Assembly: GCF_000473045.1 (NCBI RefSeq)
Contig: NZ_AXAY01000001.1
Span: 454,931-518,930, forward strand
Origin: Bradyrhizobium sp. WSM3983
GTDB lineage: Bacteria > Pseudomonadota > Alphaproteobacteria > Rhizobiales > Xanthobacteraceae
Length of the DNA stretch: 64,000 nucleotides
Direction of reading: 5' to 3'
Below the pieces are notes generated by a model. That model made no database searches. It saw only the letters and a list, made by a program, of their open reading frames with translations, and had not been told where the DNA came from. A program made the position numbers and the translations under genes. Each line of letters starts with the position of its first letter. Position 1 is the stretch's first letter. Positions 43,388 through 51,379 of the stretch are shown piece by piece.

Positions 43388-44647
43388 TCACGTTCTCTCG
43401 TCGCGGCTGATGCGTGCCGCAGCTTGATCGGCAATGACGGCGAGTGCGGCTTCGTCTAGTGGAAAATCCGCCGCAAGCCAAGCGTCCTCGGCGAGTGTCA
43501 ACACATGTCCGAGCGCAGGCCCTTCGGCCATGCCGCGCGCGATGAAGTCGGCGGCGCGCAGCGGAAATTTCGGCGCGGTCCAGCGCTGCGGCAATTCGGC
43601 GAGTTCGCGCCAGCGCGACGAGGTCACGTCGCCGCCGCTGCGCGCCCAGGCCAGCAACACACGATCATGATAGCGCTCGGCACCAAGACGGTAGACCAGC
43701 CGCCGCGCATTGGCCTCGTCCCTGGTGGGAAGACGCCACCAGCGATGGCCCATCGAATCCAGCGCCTTGGTTTCCGCATTGGATAGCCTCAATCGCGTGG
43801 CGACACGCTTGGCGTCTTCGGTGACGGCCACGGTGAGCGCAGCCAGCCGGCGCGTGCTGCTTGCCGGCAGACCGAGCGCGTGCTCGATTGCGATCATCGC
43901 CGTCAGCGGCCCGGTATAGGCGACACCACCGATCATCGCTTGCAGCAATCCGCTGTCGGCCATCGACAGCACTGCTGCGCATGCGCCGCCCGCGACCAGC
44001 AATTTCAGCATCTCCATGCGCACCCGCTCGGCCGAGAGCGTCGCAAGGCCTGCGCGCCCGCGGATGCAGGCGAGATAGCCGTTGCGATCGGGCTCGCCGA
44101 CGCCGAACGCGGCATGGATGCGGAAGAAACGCAGGATGCGCAGGTAATCCTCGGCGATGCGCTGGTCGGGGTCGCCGATGAAGCGCACGCGCTGCGCCTT
44201 GGCATCCGCGATGCCGCCGACATAGTCGTAGACGACTCCGTTGGCGTCGACCGACAGGCCGTTCATGGTGAAGTCGCGACGCTCGGCGTCCTTCACCCAG
44301 TCGCGACCGAACACGACCCTGGCCTTGCGGCCGAAGGTTTCGGTGTCCTCGCGCAGCGTCGTGACTTCGTAAGGCACGCCATCGATGACGAGCGTGACGG
44401 TGCCGTGGTCGATGCCAGTCGGCACGCTCTTGATGCCGGCGCTTTTCGCGCGACGCACGACCTCCTCCGGCAGCGCCGTGGTCGCGATATCCGTATCGCC
44501 CGGCGGCAGGCCGAGCAGAGCGTTGCGGACGGTGCCGCCGACCACACGCCCTTCCTCGCCATCCGCGTTGAGCAGTTGCAGGACGCGCGCCGTCCCGCCT
44601 GCGGTCAGCCAGGGCGCACCGGCGAGTATCGGCTCTGCGCTCATCAT
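43388..44647 (-). CDS. cca: CCA tRNA nucleotidyltransferase / poly(A) polymerase family
   Basis: 419-aa class II nucleotidyltransferase that adds or repairs the tRNA 3' CCA end (or adds poly(A)). Motif A is VVGGTVRNALLGLPPGDTDIA with the catalytic Asp pair. Further motifs are FGRDWVKDAERRDFTMNGLSVD, DYVGGIADAKAQRVRFIGDP and AEDYLRILRFFRIHAAFG (ERhxxExxx-like). It is the last gene of the DUF1285-Nudix-DUF6111-cca operon; the gap to DUF6111 is 7 bp. Its 3' end abuts the TauE/SafE remnant. Confidence 0.94.
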   Translation of the reverse strand: MMSAEPILAGAPWLTAGGTARVLQLLNADGEEGRVVGGTVRNALLGLPPGDTDIATTALPEEVVRRAKSAGIKSVPTGIDHGTVTLVIDGVPYEVTTLREDTETFGRKARVVFGRDWVKDAERRDFTMNGLSVDANGVVYDYVGGIADAKAQRVRFIGDPDQRIAEDYLRILRFFRIHAAFGVGEPDRNGYLACIRGRAGLATLSAERVRMEMLKLLVAGGACAAVLSMADSGLLQAMIGGVAYTGPLTAMIAIEHALGLPASSTRRLAALTVAVTEDAKRVATRLRLSNAETKALDSMGHRWWRLPTRDEANARRLVYRLGAERYHDRVLLAWARSGGDVTSSRWRELAELPQRWTAPKFPLRAADFIARGMAEGPALGHVLTLAEDAWLAADFPLDEAALAVIADQAAARISRDERT

Positions 44648-44654
44648 GCAGCCC

Positions 44655-44918
44655 TTATTTTTCAGTGCCCGGCACGAGCTTGCCGTTCACGACATGGGCG
44701 GGAACGTAAGTGGAGTTCGGCGCGGCGCCGGAGAAATGCGCGAGCCCGATCAGCCCGGCGATGACGAGCACGAGCGCCACCAGGATAAGGCGCGCGACGA
44801 CGGTGATCGGCCAGGACGATTGCACGAACAGGCCGGACCGCGTGGCGGCCAGGAACAGCGCATAGACGGCAAAGGGGATGAGGAAGATTCCGATCTCGGT
44901 CAGAACCGGCCGGATCAT
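44655..44918 (-). CDS. DUF6111 small membrane protein
   Basis: 87-aa protein with two predicted membrane helices (about residues 10-27 and 37-64: VVARLILVALVLVIAGLIGLAH) and a short tail (APNSTYVPAHVVNGKLVPG). The sequence fits DUF6111, conserved in alphaproteobacteria next to a Nudix gene and cca. Its ATG overlaps the Nudix stop by 4 bp (ATGA), indicating coupled translation. Function is unknown. Confidence 0.85.
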   Translation of the reverse strand: MIRPVLTEIGIFLIPFAVYALFLAATRSGLFVQSSWPITVVARLILVALVLVIAGLIGLAHFSGAAPNSTYVPAHVVNGKLVPGTEK

Positions 44919-45592
44919 GACGAGTAGATCCGCTCATACAGCACACGCAACATTCCGGCCGTCGCACCCCAGATGTAGCGCTCTGCAAACGGCATCGCGT
45001 AGTAAAACCGCTCCATGCCGCGGAATTCCTTGCTGTGCACCTGGTGGTTCGCCGGATTCATCAGGAAGGATAGCGGCACTTCGAATGCGTCATCAACCTC
45101 GGAATGGTTGATGGTGAGATGAAAGCCCGGCCGCACCCGGGCGACCGTCGGCAGGATGCGGAAGCCGAACGCAGTGCCATAGAGATCGAGATAGCCGATC
45201 GGCTCGACGAAATCTCTGGACAACCCGACCTCTTCCTCGGCCTCGCGCAGCGCGGCGTCGAGCGGCGAGGAATCGGTGACGTCGATCTTGCCGCCGGGAA
45301 AGGCGATCTGGCCCGCATGATCGTTGAGATGCGCCGAGCGCTGCGTCAGCAGGATCGTCGGCTCGGGATGGTCGACCACCGCGATCAGCACAGCTGCGGG
45401 GCGCACAGGCTGCTCGCGCGCGACGATCTCGAGCATCTTGTCGGTGCCGGGATCGCCGGAGGCGGGAACGATATTCGGATCAAACAGGCCGGGCGGCACG
45501 TCGAAGCCGAGCTTCGCCCTGGAGCGGGCAAAGAAATCCGCCGCGCGGAAAGCGACGGGCTCGTGCTCGCTCTTGGAAATAGGCTTGTTCAA
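44915..45592 (-). CDS. Nudix CoA pyrophosphatase-like protein, TTG start
   Basis: 225-aa Nudix hydrolase of the CoA diphosphatase (NudL) type. The Nudix box is GGKIDVTD ... DAALREAEEEVGL, preceded by LTQRSAHLNDHAGQIAFPGG, the upstream motif typical of CoA pyrophosphatases. It would cleave CoA or similar dinucleotides to ADP and phosphopantetheine compounds. The start is TTG 45592, overlapping the upstream stop as TTGA, consistent with coupled translation in this tight operon. Confidence 0.93.
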   Translation of the reverse strand: MNKPISKSEHEPVAFRAADFFARSRAKLGFDVPPGLFDPNIVPASGDPGTDKMLEIVAREQPVRPAAVLIAVVDHPEPTILLTQRSAHLNDHAGQIAFPGGKIDVTDSSPLDAALREAEEEVGLSRDFVEPIGYLDLYGTAFGFRILPTVARVRPGFHLTINHSEVDDAFEVPLSFLMNPANHQVHSKEFRGMERFYYAMPFAERYIWGATAGMLRVLYERIYSS

Positions 45593-46200
45593 AGCGCGGC
45601 CCTCACCTGCTCCGCGTCGGCCATGGCGAAGAATTCGCCGGCCGACTCGACGCCGAACATCGGCTGGCCATCGACCATCCGCTCCTCCCCCATGTCAACC
45701 AGATCGTAATAGAGCGCACGGGTGACCTTGGCCCAGAGGTCGGCGCGGACGTGCAGATATGGCGTCAACCCGCCGTCCCTGGCCTGCTCGAAGCGCAGCC
45801 GGTGCGCGGCGTCGCAGGTGACCCAGTCGTCGACATTGGTGCGGAAGCTCAGCACGCGATGGTTGTCCTCGCCCTGCTTCAGCATCTCGACCGCCATGAA
45901 CGGTGCGTCGTCGACACGGATGCCGACCTTCTCCACAGGCGTGACGAGGAAATGCTTGTCGCCCTCGCGCTTGAGGATGGTCGAGAACAGGCGGACCAGC
46001 GCGTGCCGCCCGATTGGCGTGCCCATGTAGAACCAAGTACCATCGGTGGCGATTCGGATATCGAGATCGCCGCAAAACGGCGGATTCCACAGATGCACCG
46101 GAGGCAGGCCCTTTTTGGCGCCTTCGGCAGTGGCAGCACTTTTGGCGGCGGCAGTCAGCCCCTCAAGACCGCGATCGGCGCTCTGCCCTTGGTTCGCCAT
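45589..46200 (-). CDS. DUF1285 protein
   Basis: 203-aa cytosolic protein, first gene of the operon with Nudix, DUF6111 and cca. The family core is LPPVHLWNPPFCGDLDIRIATDG, TWFYMGTPIGRHALVRLFST, FLVTPVEKVGIRVDDAPF and LSFRTNVDDWVTCDA. ATG 46200 (MANQGQSADRG) is chosen over an ATG 13 codons upstream because the family normally starts near the GLEGL segment. Structural work on this family shows two small beta-rich domains, as I recall, but no function is assigned. Confidence 0.88.
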   Translation of the reverse strand: MANQGQSADRGLEGLTAAAKSAATAEGAKKGLPPVHLWNPPFCGDLDIRIATDGTWFYMGTPIGRHALVRLFSTILKREGDKHFLVTPVEKVGIRVDDAPFMAVEMLKQGEDNHRVLSFRTNVDDWVTCDAAHRLRFEQARDGGLTPYLHVRADLWAKVTRALYYDLVDMGEERMVDGQPMFGVESAGEFFAMADAEQVRAAL

Positions 46201-46472
46201 GGTTTGCCCTGACTTTGTCCGTTGGCACGATTGGTGCAAGTCTGATCAGTACGTCTACGTTGTACGTAACTGTACGGTTCCACCCGGTAAAGTCCGGTGT
46301 GGAGGTCGCCACTTCGTGATGCCGTACATAACCCGAAGCCGATAAGGTGGGGATAGGTTAATTCAACGAATACATGGCCTTCCTGCAAGTCTAGCATAGG
46401 GCCCATGTTGCAAGTTGATGCGATCATTTGACGACGCAAGATAGCCGCGTGGCAGGCTTAAGGAGCTAACGG
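46201..46472. promoter_or_regulatory. Divergent promoter region with possible sigma-54 site
   Basis: The 270-bp gap between DUF1285 and moxR must hold promoters for both operons. TTGGCACGATTGGTGCA (46222-46238) has the sigma-54 GG-N10-GC spacing with a good -24 half and one mismatch in the -12 half, pointing toward moxR. About 20 bp later comes a cluster of TACG-containing motifs (TACGTCTACGTTGTACGT). AAGGAG at about 46459-46464 is the moxR ribosome-binding site. The sigma-54 reading is tentative. Confidence 0.3.
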
Positions 46473-47471
46473 ATGGCGGAAAGTGTCGAGAAGCTCGAAG
46501 ACGGTGTCGTCCGTTCGGCCGAGCAGGTGTCGAGCCAGGTGCGCGCCGCGAAGGACGCGATCGCATCGGTGATCTTCGGCCAGGATCGCGTGATCGAGAA
46601 CACGCTGGTCACGATCCTCTCCGGCGGCCACGCGCTCCTGATCGGCGTGCCCGGGCTTGCCAAGACCAAGCTGGTCGAGACGCTCGGCGTCACGCTCAGT
46701 CTCGATGCCAAGCGCATCCAGTTCACGCCTGACCTGATGCCGTCGGACATTCTCGGCGCCGAAGTGCTCGACGAGAGCGTCGCGGGAAAACGCTCGTTCC
46801 GATTCATCTCCGGCCCCGTGTTCGCGCAATTGCTGATGGCCGACGAGATCAACCGCGCCAGCCCGCGCACGCAATCGGCGCTGCTGCAGGCGATGCAGGA
46901 GCAGCACATCACCGTCGCCGGCGCGCGCCACGATCTGCCAAAGCCGTTCCACGTGCTCGCGACGCAGAACCCGCTGGAGCAGGAAGGCACCTATCCGCTG
47001 CCTGAAGCGCAGCTCGACCGTTTCCTGATGGAGATCGACGTCGATTATCCCGATCGCGATGCCGAACGGCGCATCCTGTTCGAGACCACCGGCGCCGAAG
47101 AGACGCTGGCGAAGGGCTCGATGAGCGCGGACGCGCTGATCACCGCGCAGCGGCTGGTGCGCCGCCTGCCCGTCGGCGACTCCGTGGTCGAAGCCATCCT
47201 GTCGCTGGTGCGCTCGGCTCGTCCGGGCGAGGAGAGCGGCGAGGCCGGCAAGTTCATCGCCTGGGGCCCCGGTCCGCGCGCCAGCCAATCCCTCATGCTG
47301 GCCGTGCGCGCCCGCGCGCTGATCGACGGACGTCTCGCGCCCTCGATCGACGACGTGCTCGACCTCGCCGAGCCGATATTGAAGCACCGCATGGCATTGA
47401 CCTTCCAGGCACGTGCCGAAGGCCGGACGATTCCGGACGTGATCAAACAATTGAAGACGCGGATCGGTTGA
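46473..47471 (+). CDS. MoxR-family AAA+ ATPase
   Basis: 332-aa AAA+ ATPase that acts as a metal-insertion or complex-assembly chaperone with VWA proteins. Walker A is GVPGLAKTKL, Walker B LLMADEINRASPRTQ, with sensor 1 ATQNPLEQEGTYPLPEAQLDRF, all characteristic of MoxR. The C-terminal helical lid includes WGPGPRASQSLMLAVRARA. It heads the operon moxR-DUF58-DUF4159-large membrane protein, often called the Bat/aerotolerance cluster. The stop shares one base with the next start (TGATG). Confidence 0.95.
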   Translation: MAESVEKLEDGVVRSAEQVSSQVRAAKDAIASVIFGQDRVIENTLVTILSGGHALLIGVPGLAKTKLVETLGVTLSLDAKRIQFTPDLMPSDILGAEVLDESVAGKRSFRFISGPVFAQLLMADEINRASPRTQSALLQAMQEQHITVAGARHDLPKPFHVLATQNPLEQEGTYPLPEAQLDRFLMEIDVDYPDRDAERRILFETTGAEETLAKGSMSADALITAQRLVRRLPVGDSVVEAILSLVRSARPGEESGEAGKFIAWGPGPRASQSLMLAVRARALIDGRLAPSIDDVLDLAEPILKHRMALTFQARAEGRTIPDVIKQLKTRIG

Positions 47472-48415
47472 TGGCTGCAGAGACCGGGCACACAGCGAGG
47501 GAGATAGCAGCGATCCGACGTGCCGATGGCGAAAGCCGTACGCTCGCCGCTTCGCTGCCGCGCCTGGTGCTCGAGGCCCGCCGCATCGCCGCCAACGTCA
47601 TTCACGGTCTGCATGGCCGCCGACGCGCCGGCCCTGGCGAGAATTTCTGGCAGTACCGTCGCTTCGTCTCCGGCGAGCCGTCGCAGAACGTCGACTGGCG
47701 CCGCTCGGCGCGTGACGACCATCTTTATGTCCGCGAGCTCGAATGGGAAGCTTCGCACACGGTCTGGATCTGGCCGGACCGCTCGCCGTCGATGGCATTC
47801 GCCTCCAAGACCGCGCGTGAATCCAAGCTCGAACGCACCTTGATCGTCGCGTTTGCACTGGCAGAATTGCTGGTCGCGGGCGGCGAGCGCGTCGGTATTC
47901 CCGGGCTGATGTCGCCGACTGCAAGCCGCAGCGTCATCGACAAAATGGCGCAGGCGATGCTGCATGACGATGCCGACCGGCTGAGCCTGCCGCCGTCCTT
48001 CGTGCCTGCGGCGCTCGCCGAGACCATCGTGCTGTCGGATTTCTGGTCGCCGATCACGGAGATCAGGACCACGCTCGCAGGGCTCTCCGGCTCCGGCGCG
48101 CATGGCATGCTGGTGCAGATCGTCGATCCCGCCGAAGAGAGCTTCCCCTATTCCGGCCGCGTCGAGTTCGTCGAGCCCGAGGGCTTTGGCGTGATCACCG
48201 CCGGCCGCGCCGAAAGCTGGGCGGAGGATTATACCGCGCGGCTGGCGCTGCACCGCGACCAGATCCGCGCCGAGACCAACAAGCTCGACTGGCTGTTCAC
48301 GACGCATGCGACCGACCGCTCGGCCGCCGAATTGCTGCTGTTCCTCCACGCCGGCATGCAGGTGAGCAAGTCGGGCGCTCGCACCACCTCGATCAAGGCG
48401 GGGCCGGCCGCATGA
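47471..48415 (+). CDS. DUF58 domain protein
   Basis: 314-aa protein with the DUF58 module (GPGENFWQYRRFVSGEPSQNV, DWRRSARDDHLYVRELEWE, then TVWIWPDRSPSM), a degenerate von Willebrand-A-like fold. It usually partners MoxR and membrane VWA proteins. The start is ATG 47471, overlapping the moxR stop; a TTG one codon earlier is also possible. The end overlaps the next ATG by 4 bp (ATGA). No membrane helix is obvious. Its molecular function is unknown. Confidence 0.93.
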   Translation: MAAETGHTAREIAAIRRADGESRTLAASLPRLVLEARRIAANVIHGLHGRRRAGPGENFWQYRRFVSGEPSQNVDWRRSARDDHLYVRELEWEASHTVWIWPDRSPSMAFASKTARESKLERTLIVAFALAELLVAGGERVGIPGLMSPTASRSVIDKMAQAMLHDDADRLSLPPSFVPAALAETIVLSDFWSPITEIRTTLAGLSGSGAHGMLVQIVDPAEESFPYSGRVEFVEPEGFGVITAGRAESWAEDYTARLALHRDQIRAETNKLDWLFTTHATDRSAAELLLFLHAGMQVSKSGARTTSIKAGPAA

Positions 48416-51225
48416 TGGGATTGCCGCTCGCCTTCACCGAACCGCTGCTCTTGATCGGCCTCGTCAGCCTGCCGGTGCTGTGGTGGCTCTTGCGCGTGAT
48501 GCCGCCGCGGCCGCGCCGCATCGAGTTTCCGCCGACACGCCTGCTGTTCGACATCGCGCCACGGGAAGAGACGCCGGCGCGGACGCCATGGTGGCTGACC
48601 GCACTGCGGCTGCTCGCCGCAGCCCTGGTGATCTTCGCGGCCGCCGGCCCGATCTGGAATCCGCAGACCGGCCTTGCGGCCAGCAAGGCGCCGCTGATGA
48701 TCATGTTCGACGACGGCTGGAGCGCCGCATCGAACTGGGACGTCAGGATCCGGGCCGCCGACGAGCTGATCGCCAACGCCGACAACGACCGCCGCGCGAT
48801 TGCGCTGGTGCCGCTGTCCGAGTCGAACCGCGACATCACGCTGATGCCGGCGGGCGCGGCGCGCGTTGCGCTGCGGCAGATCGTGCCGAAACCCTATTCG
48901 ATCGAGCGCGTTGAAACCCTTACCGCGATCGATCGTTTCCTGAAAGCGACTGGCGACTGCGAGATCGCCTGGCTGTCTGACGGCGTCGACACCGGCCGTG
49001 GCGAAGAGTTCGTGCAAGGGCTCGGCAAGACCATCGGAGATCGCAGCTTGACGGTGTTCGAAGGCGGCACCTCCTCCTCGCTGGCGCTGGTCGCGGCGGA
49101 GAACGCGGCTGCGAGGATGACGGTGAAGGTGCTGCGCACCGACAGCGGCATTGCCGCCGGCACCGTGCGGGCGCTGGACCAGAAGGCCTCGCCAATCGGC
49201 GAGGCGCGCTTCACCTTCGGACTGCAGGACAAGGAGACCGAGGCGGCGTTCGACCTGCCGGTCGAGCTGCGCAACGACATCTCGCGGCTCGAGATCTCCG
49301 GCGAGCGTTCGGCCGGCGCGGTGCAGCTGCTCGACAAGCGCTGGCGGCGGCGCGCCATCGGCATCGTCTCGGGCGCAAGCAGTGAGACCGCGCAGCCGCT
49401 GCTGGCGCCGACCTTCTATCTCACGCGCGCGCTGGCGCCGTTCGCCGACGTGCGGCTCGCCGACAAGGGCTCGCCGCAGCAGGGCATCACCCAATTCCTC
49501 GACCAGAAGCTGCCGATGATCATCCTGGCCGATGTCGGCACCGTCGCGCCCGAACTGCGCGAGCGCCTCAACGCCTGGATCGACCAGGGCGGCGTGCTGG
49601 TGCGGTTCGCAGGTCCAAGGCTCGCGCAGGCCGAAGACGATCTCGTTCCGGTCAAGCTGCGCAAGGGCGGCCGCACGCTCGGCGGCAGCCTGACCTGGGA
49701 GAAGCCGCAGCATCTGGCCAGCTTCGCGGCCGATGGTCCGTTTGCCGGCGTCGTCGTCCCCAAGGACGTCACCGTGAGCCGGCAGGTGTTGGCCGAGCCC
49801 GATGCGGTGCTCGCCACCAAGAGCTGGGCCTCGCTCGAAGACGGCACGCCGCTCGTGACCGGCGAGCATCGCGGCAAGGGGCTGGTCAGCCTGTTCCACG
49901 TCAGCGCCGACATGCGCTGGTCGGATTTGCCGATGTCCGGCACCTTCGTCGAGATGCTGCGGCGGGTCGTCGACATGTCCGGCTACACGTCCAAGCCCGG
50001 CCCCGGCGTTGCCGCCGAAGCGACCGCCGAGACGCTCTCGCCGCTGCGCATGCTCGACGGCTTCGGCGCCTTCGGGCCGCCGCCCGCCACCGCAAAGCCG
50101 CTGACGGCTGATTATCGCGACCGCGCCACGCCGGACCATCCGCCCGGCTTCTACGGGCCGGCAGAAGGACCGCTCGCCGTGAACACGCTCGCCGCCGCCG
50201 ACCGCATCGCAGCCCTCAACACCGCAGGCCTGCGCGCCCGGCACGCCACCTACACGAACGCCGAGCCGCGCGATCTGCGTGGCTGGCTGCTGTCGACCTC
50301 GCTGGCGCTGTTCCTGGTGGACGCGATCATCGTGGCGCTGCTCGGCGGCGGCCTCGCCGCGCTGCTGCGCCGCCGCGCCGCGCCCGCCATGATCCTGCTT
50401 GGGCTCATGCTCGCAGGCATCGCGGTGCTTTCGCCGACGCCGTCGCACGCCGACAGCATGTCGGACGAATTCGCGATGAAGTCGACCTCGCAGACCCGCC
50501 TCGCCTATGTCGTCACCGGCAATGCCGACGTCGATTCCATCGTCAAGGCCGGCCTGTCCGGCCTGACGCTGTTCCTGGCGCAGCGCACCGCGCTCGAGGC
50601 CGGCGATCCCGTCGGCGTCGATCCCGTGCGTGACGAGCTCGCCTTCTTCCCACTGATCTACTGGCCGATCGTGCCTGGCGCGCCAAAACCGCCGCAGGAC
50701 GCCATCAACAAGATCGACGCCTATATGAAGCAGGGCGGCACCGTGATCTTCGACACCCGCGACGCGGTCGAGGCGCCGCCTGGCGAGAACGGCGCGTCGC
50801 AGACGCCGGGCATGCAGGCCCTGCGCGAGATCCTGTCCTCACTCGACGTGCCCGAACTCGAGCCGGTGCCGCGCGAGCACGTGCTGACCAAGACCTTCTA
50901 TCTGCTGCGCGACTTCCCCGGCCGCTTCAACTCGGGCCAGACCTGGGTGGAAGCGCTGCCGCGCGAGGACGACGACGAGAGCGCACAGCGCCCCGCCCGC
51001 GGCGGCGATGGCGTCTCGCCGATCATCATCACCTCCAATGACCTCGCCGGCGCCTGGGCACTCCGTCCCGACGGCCAGCCGATGCTGCCGCTCACGCCGG
51101 GCGAGCCGCGCCAGCGCGAATTCGCCTACCGCGCCGGCGTCAACATCGTGATGTACACGCTGACCGGCAACTACAAGGCCGACCAGGTGCACGCACCGGC
51201 CCTGATCGAACGGCTGGGGCAATGA
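48412..51225 (+). CDS. DUF4159 / BatA-type large membrane protein
   Basis: 937-aa inner-membrane protein. Two N-terminal helices (EPLLLIGLVSLPVLWWLL and ALRLLAAALVIFAAAGPIW) with the motif PPRPRRIEFPPTRLLFDI identify a BatA-like aerotolerance N-terminus. A VWA-like region follows (LMIMFDDGWSAASNW). A central glutamine-amidotransferase-like segment is at about residues 350-500, two more helices lie near 625-680, and the DUF4159 domain forms the last 250 residues (LAFFPLIYWPIVPGAPKP, GGTVIFDTRDA). Overlaps on both sides show tight co-translation with DUF58. Proposed role: scaffold of the MoxR system. Confidence 0.92.
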   Translation: MMGLPLAFTEPLLLIGLVSLPVLWWLLRVMPPRPRRIEFPPTRLLFDIAPREETPARTPWWLTALRLLAAALVIFAAAGPIWNPQTGLAASKAPLMIMFDDGWSAASNWDVRIRAADELIANADNDRRAIALVPLSESNRDITLMPAGAARVALRQIVPKPYSIERVETLTAIDRFLKATGDCEIAWLSDGVDTGRGEEFVQGLGKTIGDRSLTVFEGGTSSSLALVAAENAAARMTVKVLRTDSGIAAGTVRALDQKASPIGEARFTFGLQDKETEAAFDLPVELRNDISRLEISGERSAGAVQLLDKRWRRRAIGIVSGASSETAQPLLAPTFYLTRALAPFADVRLADKGSPQQGITQFLDQKLPMIILADVGTVAPELRERLNAWIDQGGVLVRFAGPRLAQAEDDLVPVKLRKGGRTLGGSLTWEKPQHLASFAADGPFAGVVVPKDVTVSRQVLAEPDAVLATKSWASLEDGTPLVTGEHRGKGLVSLFHVSADMRWSDLPMSGTFVEMLRRVVDMSGYTSKPGPGVAAEATAETLSPLRMLDGFGAFGPPPATAKPLTADYRDRATPDHPPGFYGPAEGPLAVNTLAAADRIAALNTAGLRARHATYTNAEPRDLRGWLLSTSLALFLVDAIIVALLGGGLAALLRRRAAPAMILLGLMLAGIAVLSPTPSHADSMSDEFAMKSTSQTRLAYVVTGNADVDSIVKAGLSGLTLFLAQRTALEAGDPVGVDPVRDELAFFPLIYWPIVPGAPKPPQDAINKIDAYMKQGGTVIFDTRDAVEAPPGENGASQTPGMQALREILSSLDVPELEPVPREHVLTKTFYLLRDFPGRFNSGQTWVEALPREDDDESAQRPARGGDGVSPIIITSNDLAGAWALRPDGQPMLPLTPGEPRQREFAYRAGVNIVMYTLTGNYKADQVHAPALIERLGQ

Positions 51226-51233
51226 GCACCGCC

Positions 51234-51359
51234 GTCATCCTGAGGTGCGAGACCGGCGGTGCGCCCGCACCGCTGGCCGAGCCTCGAAGGATGCGCCACG
51301 CCCACCGACCAAGCATCCTTCGAGGCGCGTCGCAAGTGCGACGCGCTCCTCAGGATGAC
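51234..51359. repeat. Long palindromic repeat GTCATCCTGAGG
   Basis: Terminal arms GTCATCCTGAGG and CCTCAGGATGAC, and inner arms GCCTCGAAGGATG and CATCCTTCGAGGC, make an extended cruciform of about 126 bp. A third pair flanks the centre less perfectly. It separates the DUF4159 gene from the last gene of the operon and could form a processing hairpin in the message. Only one copy lies in this window. Confidence 0.85.
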
Positions 51360-51379
51360 GCAAACGTGCTGGATCTAAC

